Shown piece after piece: positions 1 to 8,300 of a stretch of 64,000 nucleotides of DNA. Numbering within the stretch: the stretch's first letter is position 1; each line of letters begins with the position of its first letter. Under the pieces are notes generated by a model. The model was not told where the DNA came from and did not search any database. It saw only the letters and a program-made list of their open reading frames with translations. Source of the DNA: Liolophura sinensis (lineage: Eukaryota > Mollusca > Polyplacophora > Chitonida > Chitonidae); assembly GCF_032854445.1 (NCBI RefSeq), contig NC_088305.1, forward strand, positions 10,091,717 to 10,155,716, given 5' to 3'. The translations under genes were made by a program, and so were the position numbers.

Positions 1-212
1 AGACCGCTAACCTAGAGCTCTCCTTTGTGAGCCCGGTGAATATAATAGGATCACATCTTTTCGGTTGTGTAAGAGGCAACCGGGGAGCGACCTGTTTGCC
101 GTGGGTTGCGACCCGTAATCTCCGAGGACGGGATCCTGGTGGCTGATGGCGTGTTGGTCTTGCGAGATCCTCACGCCCAACACGTCACTTTGGCCCTTGG
201 AGTGAGACGGGA
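1..212. other. Unassigned sequence at window edge
   Basis: GC-richer than the sequence that follows. No coding exon or repeat is recognised here. It runs straight into a SINE2 fragment and may be a diverged part of the same insertion. Confidence 0.3.
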
Positions 213-332
213 GGTCGGGTGGGCACAGTTGGTAGAGCGTCCGCTCCGGGACCGGTATATCCAGGATCAATCCTTGATCGAGTCACACCTGAAAAATTGT
301 TGAGTACGACATTAATCCCCAAGCACTCACTC
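213..332 (+). mobile_element. SINE2 (tRNA-derived), internally deleted copy
   Basis: The tRNA-like head has A-box-like GCACAGTTGGTAGAGCG and B-box-like GGATCAATCC. It is joined directly to the family 3' end (TTGTTGAGTACGAC..., then CACTCACTC). Compared with the full copy at 9598-9961, the roughly 250-bp body is missing. Confidence 0.75.
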
Positions 333-431
333 ACCCATAACATCATTCCTTAAAGAAAATGTTATTTCTGAAACTTTGTTTACGGGACCTCCGTGGGGTT
401 TCTGGGGTGATAAGAATAGGACCTATATGCT

Positions 432-1230
432 ATGTCTTCTTCAAATTTTTCTTTTAATGTCTCTATTATAACTACCAGGTCTTCCTCTCAGCCAATTTCA
501 AGTGCTGACAAAAAGAGGAAATTGGAGCTTTTATCCGACTCAGTTGATAACGGACAGTTATCAACTGAATTCAACAATTCATCCATTTGAACTAAAAAGA
601 GCCTTAAAGGGTTCGGCTGGTACACTAAAAAACGTCAAAAAAAAATAACGGAGACATTCTCATTGAATGTTTCCGGAAACAACAATCCATAAATTTATTA
701 GCTCTGAAAAAAATAACTGATATTCCAGTGAATACCTCCCCTCATAATTCCCTGAACAGCTGTCAGGGAATTATACGTGACAGGGATCAGGATATCATTG
801 ATTTATCACAAGAGGAAATTTGCACTGAACTGAAATCACAAGGTGTTACCAGAGTGAAACGCTTCACTACGAAGAAATCTGGTAACATCATGAAACTAAA
901 TACATACCTTCTGACCTTCAACAGTAAGTCTGTTCTGTCGTATATCTACATTGGCCCGTATAGGGCCAGTGTGGACTTATATATCCTTAACCCGACACCT
1001 TGTTTCAACTGTCAAAAGTTTAGTTATGGCAAGGGCCAGTGTAAAAATAAAGTGATTTGTTTTGGGTGCGGCAGTAAGGGCCATGATGGTTTCGACTGTA
1101 GTAACACAGTTAAGTGCTGCAATAGCAGTGGAGATCACATGGCCTCCTCCAGGGACCGTCGATCTCCAAGGAAGAATCGTCCGCGATCCAAACATAAAGA
1201 GAAATCCCTCATACGTCTTCCTCCATAATG
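432..1230 (+). pseudogene. LINE copy 1 ORF1 (CCHC gag-like) remnant
   Basis: An ATG at 432 starts a frame homologous to the ORF1 start of the copy at 38763. A frame open from 728 encodes two cysteine knuckles (CFNCQKF..., CFGCGSKGHDGFDC), which would bind element RNA in a live copy. Several frameshifts separate the N-terminal part from the knuckles. Relative to copy 2, the stretch between the knuckles and the ORF1 C-terminus is shortened. Confidence 0.75.
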
Positions 1231-4200
1231 TCTTCTGTAGACAAAATTATACAGTGGAATTGTCGAGGTCTGAAGGTAAATTTTACTGAAATAGCACAGT
1301 TCAGTCATTAAGTCCTATTGCCCTGTGTCTTCAGAAAACTCACCTGATGACATCTGACAAAGATAAAATAACTTTGATTAAAAATTATTCACTTTATAGC
1401 ACCTATTGTATTGAAGAAGAGTGAGTTGCAAGCGGCTCCTCGATCTTCATAAATAACAATATTATCCACAGCCCTGTTGCTCTGCATACAGAGCTTCAGG
1501 CTGTGGCTGTTCGTATTTCACTGTCTAAAACAGTCACATTGTGTTCAGTTTACATACCGCCAAACACCTCTTTGTCAGCTTTGCACTTACATAATTTAAT
1601 AGAACAATTGCCAAAACCTTTTATCATAATGTGAGGTTTTAATTCCCATAACCCCTTATGGGGCATTAATGACATAAATGATTAGGGCAAGATTGTGGAA
1701 GACTTCTTATCTAAGGAGGAACTGTGTTATTTTAATGATGGTTCTAATACCTATTTACATCCGGGTAATGGCGCTTATTCTGCTATCGATCTCACTATTA
1801 CAGATCCATCACTTCTCCGGGATTTTTCTTGGAAGGTGCATGACGATCTTTGTGGTAGTGACCATTTTCCTATAATCCTAGAGCATATCACTTCTAATTC
1901 TTTAGAACGTGTAGCTATGTGGAAATTTAATAAAGCAGATTGGACCGCATTTGAGATGTTCTGTGAGGCTCATATTACTCCAGAGATCCAAATCCAAAAG
2001 TAAACCCTGGTATGATAAGGACTGTCGCAAAGCCATTATGGACCACAAAAAGGCCGAGCGAAATTTTAATATATGTCCTAATGATAATAACTTAAACCAG
2101 GTTCGTCGATTACTCAAGTCCAAGAGACGATCTTGTTGGCGGAACTTTGTTTCAGGCATTACGTCAAAAACACCCATGCATAAGATCTGGAACATGGTTC
2201 AGAAACTTAAGGGCAAAAAACAATAAAGCAAAAGTCCAGCATTTAAAAGATGGAGATAATATATTAATCTCTCCATCTGATATAGCCAATAAATTAGCTA
2301 AGAGAATTTCCAAGAAATCTTCTTCTGAGAATTACACTAAAGAATTCCAACATATTAAACACCGGAAGGAGGAAATTAAATTGCCCGTTTTCTTCTAAAA
2401 ATTGAGAAGATTGTAATCGTCCTTTTAATATCGAGGAACTTAAAACTGCATTTAAAAAGGCCCACGATACTGCCTGTGGTCCTGATAATGTATATTATAA
2501 GTTTCTGAACCATTTACCAGCTAAGCCACTGGAGACGCTCTTGGACTTGTTTAATGATGTTTGGATAACTGGTAATTTTCCACCGTCATGGAGGGAGGCG
2601 TGTATTATCCCGGTTCCCAAACCGGGTAAGGATCATACTGATCCAAATAATTACCGTGCCATAGCTCTTACCAGCTGTGTCTGTAAGACTATGGAACGGA
2701 TTATAAATGATAGACTTGTTTGGTTTCTCGAAAACAGAAAGCTTTTGTATAATATTGAGTGGGGTTTTCGTCAAGGTCGATCTACTTTAGATCACCTTGT
2801 TCGATTTGAAACTTTTATTCGTGATGGTTTTGTTAATAATGAACATGTGGTGTCGATATTTTTTAACCTTGAAAAACCTACGACACCACATGGAAATATG
2901 GCATTTTAAGTTGTAGCTCACAAGAGTCAGGTTAAAATTGTTGGAGAAACAAAATTTTTAGGTATAATATTTGATATTAAGCTATCTTTTATACCTCATA
3001 TTAATATGCTTAAAGCTAAATGTACAAAGGCTCTCGATATAATTAAGGTCGTGCCTAGTACCGATTGGGGTGCTGACCGATCAGTTTTGCTTAATTTACA
3101 TCGTTCTCTGGTGAGGTCTAAATTGGACTATGGATCCATCATTTACGGTTCCGCTAGGTATATTAAAATGTTGGATCCTGTTCATCACCAAGGTTTGAGG
3201 CTCAGCCTTGGCGCTTTTAGAACCTCACCAGTAGAGAGTTTATACGTTGAGGCGAATGAGCCTTCTTTATATCAGGGGCCTCCGTGGCTCAGTCGGTGAA
3301 AGCGCTAGCGCAGCGTAATGACCCAGGAGTCTCTCACCAATGCGGTCGCTGTGAGTTCAAGTCCAGCTCATGCTGGCGGCCGTACGTGAGAAGGTCTGTC
3401 AGCAACCTGCGAATGGTCGTGGGTTTCCCCCGGGCTCTGCCCGGTTTTCACCCACCATAATGCTGGCCGCCGTCGTATAAGTGAAATATTCTTGAGTACG
3501 GCGTAAAACACCAATCAAAAAAAAAAAAAAAAAAAAAATCTTTATATCACCGACGTATAAAACTGGGGCTACAAAGCTGAAAGCTCATCCAACAAACCCT
3601 GCTTATGACTGTGTTTTTAATCCGTTATATGTAGACAAATATTCTAAATGTCCTAATAGGATCCCTTCGTTCGGTTTTCGTGTTAAGGACCATATTGTGC
3701 ACGCTGACATTATACTTGGGAACATAGCTCCGGTGTCTTTTCCGGAGTTCCCTCCGTGGCTTCTTCCACTACCTAAATTAATATTTGATCTACGAAAACA
3801 TAATAAATCACATACAAATCCTCTTATAATTCAGCAAAGTTTTGCGGAAGTCAAGATTAGTTATCCCGATTACAAATTTATATATACCGATGGGTCAAGG
3901 GATTGGGACAGAATTGCGGCTGTCTTGGAACAGCGGGTCACTTCTCTTCTTTTACCGCCTTCATCCTCTATCTTTTCTGCAGAGGCCAGAGCTATACTCC
4001 TGGCCTTATCATATGTTTCTTTTGGGTGTGCCCAGAGGGCAGTGATTTGCACTGACTTGTTGTCTTGCCTTTTGGCAATGGAGAATGACAAATTTTAAAA
4101 TAGATTAACTCTTGAAATTATAGCCTTGCATAGAAAACTGATTAAAAGAGGTAAAGATATCGTATTCTGTTGGATACCAAGTCATATTGGTATCCATGAA

Positions 4201-4673
4201 AACATAGTCGTAGACAGGAAGCGAAAGCTGCCCTATATAAACATGTATCTCATTTTAAAATCCCGTATTCTGACTTTCGCCCAAATATTCATAAATATAT
4301 TTGTCGCCTCTTTCAGGTGGAATAGGACTTGCAGATCCATAATAAACTGCATGCCATTCATCCTGTCATTGGCTACAACTCTGATACGTGTGGAATGTCT
4401 CGTAGAGACCCAGTAGTTTTAACTAGGTGTTGTGTTGGGCATCCTCATCTAACACACAATTTCATCTTAGATGGGAGCAGTGCTCCCGAGTGTGTTGGGT
4501 GTGATGCCCAATATGGCACCAAACATATCCTGGTTGACTGTAGACTTTGCCCATGTTCGGCAAAGATTCTACACAGTCAAATATATGAAATCTATATATG
4601 AATTATTTTACAGCATCGCTGGCGATGGTGTCATAAATTATTTGAAGGCCATTGGCCTATATCATAAATTATA
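1228..4673 (+). pseudogene. LINE copy 1 ORF2 (endonuclease, RT, RNase H) remnant
   Basis: An ATG at 1228 begins the endonuclease (IIQWNCRGLK). Later fragments give the endonuclease C-terminal SDHFP motif (about 1858), RT N-terminal motifs (ACIIPVPKPGKDHTDPNNYR at about 2600; GFRQGRSTLDHL at about 2763), RNase H (YTDGSRD at about 3886, SAEARAILLAL, CWIPSHIGIHEN at about 4170) and a C-terminal Cys/His segment (PECVGCDAQYGTKHILVDC at about 4485). The RT palm with the YxDD box is absent. The protein cannot be made. Confidence 0.8.
3275..3538 (+). mobile_element. SINE1 (tRNA-derived) full copy nested in LINE
   Basis: The head is GGCCTCCGTGGCTCAGTCGG (A box), with B-box-like GAGTTCAAGTCC. The conserved body is followed by a 3' end TTGAGTACGGCGTAAAACAC and poly-A. 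It is flanked by a perfect 11-bp target-site duplication TCTTTATATCA (3264-3274 and 3539-3549), which proves insertion into the older LINE. Confidence 0.93.
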
Positions 4674-4953
4674 AATTTTAATTGTGGTAAATATCTATAG
4701 ATAAACAGTTATATACATATAGATTTCTAGATAAACTGTTTTCATAATATGCTGGTTTTCGAGTTTTAACCCTTACTTTTCTTTTTATCTGATTTTAAGC
4801 ATGTCTGTCTTTTTTTTTTTACTTTTGATGTTCACGCTATCATATCGAAAACCGTAACTGTCTCGTGTTTTCACTTTGTTCTCGCCACGATATGGCTGAA
4901 ACATTGCCGATGTAGCGTTAAGCCATAATCATTCATTCATTCATTTGTAATCT

Positions 4954-5329
4954 ATAGGAATTTTTAGGAAGGGGAAACTTCTTTCACGGACGTAACATTA
5001 AAGATTTAAAGGCCATTGGTCTATATTATAAAATGTAGATCTAGGGTACATGTAAATTTTAAATTAACTCTAAAGCAATATTTCTAAAGGTCCATCATCA
5101 TTAATACAAAAACAGAAAAGCTTATGATCTTTAAAAGGTTAGCAAGCTCTCAAGTTTCGATATGAATAGAAGAAATGACTATTGTAAGAGACAGAACTCG
5201 ATGACCCAAATATAATACAGAAATTTAAAGACTTTTCTACGTATACAGTTTTATATTCTTTTGTTTAATTACTGACTTCATGGTTGGGGATGTATAGCGG
5301 AATTAATTAGGGCGCAATTTTTTCGACAG
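4954..5329. other. Intron sequence, no exon seen
   Basis: AT-rich. It contains a short echo of the LINE 3' end (around 5008-5040) and otherwise nothing recognisable. It leads into the splice acceptor at 5329. Confidence 0.4.
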
Positions 5330-5386
5330 GTTATCCCCCGGCCTGTGCTCTTCAGGAGATGGATGCATGTGTCACACCTTTTAAAA
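5330..5386 (+). CDS. DEG/ENaC exon a (Cys-rich thumb)
   Basis: Acceptor TTTTTTCGACAG and donor GTAAGT bound a 57-bp exon. It is entered in phase 1 (its first two bases finish a codon) and left in phase 1. It encodes YPPACALQEMDACVTPFK, matching the conserved spaced cysteines that precede the CxCPxxC block. It was found by phase-matching to exon b, because it is too short to stand out as an open frame. Confidence 0.82.
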
Positions 5387-8300
5387 GTAAGTAATTAATG
5401 CATAGTAAAGTGTAATAGGTGAATGTAGCATACCTTTCAAAACCTAAGTATCTGTTTCTTTCATACGTGTTTTACGCCGTACTCAAGAATATTTCACTTG
5501 TACCAAGGCGGCCAGCATTATGGTGGGAGGAAACCCAAGACGAGACAGAGATTGCTGGCGGACATTCGCACGTACGGCCGAGGAGGAAGCCAGCATGGGC
5601 TGGGCTTGAACTCATTTCAGTCATTATATTCTGTTTTGTTGAAATACTGAAGTTGTCTTACTTTATGATGACTTTTTTTTCTCAGAAAGTTTTCACCTGA
5701 AGGAGAATGATCTCTGTTCGTGCCCAGTGCAGTGTAACTTCGCCAGATACAAATCGGCTATATCCTACGCCACGATGTCCACTTCTAATACCGATAAATT
5801 ACGGATGAGTCTAGACTCAGGTTTGTTCCGTCAGAAATATCTCGATGCCAGAGAAATCACCAACAGATATGTCAGTAGCAATTTCAGGAATTTTAAAGCA
5901 ATAATCGAAGAGTTTACAACGGCATTTGTCAGATTACATGAGCTTTTGGAGAAAAAACTTCGCACCAAACTACAAATGTTGAAAGAAGTACTTTCAAAAA
6001 AGGAACAAGTCGTAAATCAAATTTGGAAAAAGAAAAATTTCATCCAGAGATTCCAGTATCACATGATCAGGAAAAATTTCCTCGAAGGTCGGCGCGCAAT
6101 GCAAGAGAGAACGTTGGGTTACATAGGAAATGGCTTTCAGGCGTTCACCTTGGAAATCTGCCGTAACCTTCAAGCTTTGGTGCACAACACGGAAATGAAG
6201 AACGATCGCAGAGACGCGTTATATCGCCTGCTCATGGACAAGCTGAACATAGAAATTGAGATGATCAACCGAGGAATTGGAAATCTTACACAAATTATTG
6301 AAGCATACAGAGAGGGAATCCCTATATTTGGTTATGTCTTTGCTCGAGTGCCGGTAAGTCATAACGCGCATGTAGTCCCGAAGAAACTTTTGAATGAATC
6401 GCTATACCGCACTGAGAACTCGAGAGAGTATGGTCTAGGAATTGTAGACGATCTCAAACTACTTAATCTGAAACTGATGGAGTTCAAAAATATCAGTCAA
6501 CAGGCATATTTCCAAAAACGGTTGGACATGGATAACATCGAAGACGTAAATAATTTGATCTTAAAGTATTACAGACTTTTCTTCCAGAATAAAGCAAGTT
6601 TATATTTCGAGTCCTTGGAGTGGCCAGAACTTGTGATGAAGATTAGAATACGTAACTTTACAAGGCTGTGGATAAACTTTACTATTCTGACAGACAGCAT
6701 ACGCAGAAACGTAGATCTCATCACTACCTCGTTAAAGGACGTGCGGAATAATGTCCTGCCCGAATTGCGGAGCATCGTTACATTATGCCGGGCGTATCTC
6801 GTCAATGATACAGTGCAAAAGACACAACTGGCCCAAGCTGTCCTGAAACCGGATATTGCTGAAAAGATAAACGCCATGAAAGTACTTTTCGAAGAGGTCA
6901 GAATCCGAGCACACGCCATATTTGATGACTGGGAAACGCTGGTCGAGACGACGAATGAGGTATGGTGGGAAATTTTGACTGACGAAGACTCACTAGAATA
7001 TTATGCCTGGGCAGGGCACGAGAACTTCTTACAAAATCTCTCGACTGTCCAGAGTAAGGAATGGCAGGATTTCCAGGCACTGAGAAACGATACGGACATT
7101 TTACATCTCATCGGTAATAAAGACAGTGACTTTTACTTTTTCATGGATATGTTAACATCCAACATGGAAATGTTCCAAAATAGCATTCGGTTGGACAATA
7201 ACTTTGTGAGGTAAGATTTTCTCGTTCTTGATTAGTGTTACACGTTGTTAAAAGTGGAAAAGGGCGCCTGCAAATTGGTGCATGTACTATTTAAGGCTTC
7301 ACATAAACAGTTAGAATAAAACCCTGACTGAGGTATACTGGTTAACAAGAAGCCGGATTTCATCGGTTACGTATGTCCATTTGTCAACTGTCACTGTCCA
7401 ATGTCCAAAACCAATTTCTAAACCAATGTTTATATCCCGCTTTCCTTCGGGTGTCATTGTATTGTACTTTACGCTTTAACTGATCTCCGAAGTTTGGAAC
7501 TCATCTCTACTCACTAATCTTCAAACTAACCTTTCAGTAGCGTCGGAGGGTAATTAAAAGTTTGGGTCCCAGCTATTGGGGAGGGTCGAGAGGTCACCGC
7601 AGGCTCCACAACCTAGAGGGCAATAATGACTCCGCCATTTTGTGGCGCCGAGAGATAGGGTCTGAGCATTATACCATAGAAATTTTCTTTAACATCCATT
7701 TTAAGTTTGGCCACCCAGATGTCGGGTTTAAAGAGTACAGAGCCGTATAATCACATAGTTAAAAGAACAGTGGGTGGGGGACCCCCCCCCCCCCCGCCTG
7801 TTGCGTCGCCTCTGGATGCCACCGGTACTCTTATCTGCATATGATATGTACTGTACATATATTACATCAGCTCGCCTTGTTTATTTCGGCTGTCTTCAAA
7901 GCACCAAATATCTTTCAAAAATATTTGAAAAATTGTGTAAACAAAAAAAAAAATCAGAAATCACACCGTTCGATTTAGCTTTTAAAAAGTTATCGGAATA
8001 AAACTTAAAGGAGACGGTGAAACCGACACGGAAATTGTTACCTTCCGTCTTGATATAGAGGGGAGGAATACATGTGTTTTGTTCGTTTGATTTCTTCTTG
8101 TATTCTAAATCGATTTGAGTCTGTATTTGAGCAAGGTTTGAATTCTTAATTTGGGTTAGTATGACGACATGACGTGTGTTAACGAGTCATGCACTAGAAA
8201 ATGAATCTATTCATTTTTAACGAAAAGTCTGGGTGATGCTAGAATGTGTTCTCCTGTCACAACATTTTGTTCTGTTAAATATAACACACATATTAATTCA

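Larger units (their letters stand above)
413..4953 (+). mobile_element. Non-LTR retrotransposon copy 1 (I/Nimb-like), dead
   Basis: This is a long LINE with, in order, a CCHC zinc-knuckle ORF1, an apurinic endonuclease domain, reverse transcriptase, RNase H and a 3' UTR ending in (CATT)n near 4953. The combination of CCHC gag-like ORF1 and EN-RT-RNase H fits the I superfamily (Nimb-like); the clade is inferred, not tested. All reading frames are broken by stops and frameshifts. The RT core containing the catalytic motif is deleted around 2905, where the sequence jumps from the finger/palm region to the thumb. A SINE1 copy is inserted at 3275. The element probably lies in an upstream intron of the DEG/ENaC gene. 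Confidence 0.88.

Noticed and set aside
3283..3380. tRNA gene from A/B-box-like sequence
   Set aside because: The same head recurs in many copies attached to the same SINE body and tail, so it is a retrotransposed SINE head and does not fold as an intact tRNA.
5464..5700. Coding exon from the open frame at 5419-5700
   Set aside because: The frame reads an antisense SINE1; the true exon starts at 5686 in a different frame.
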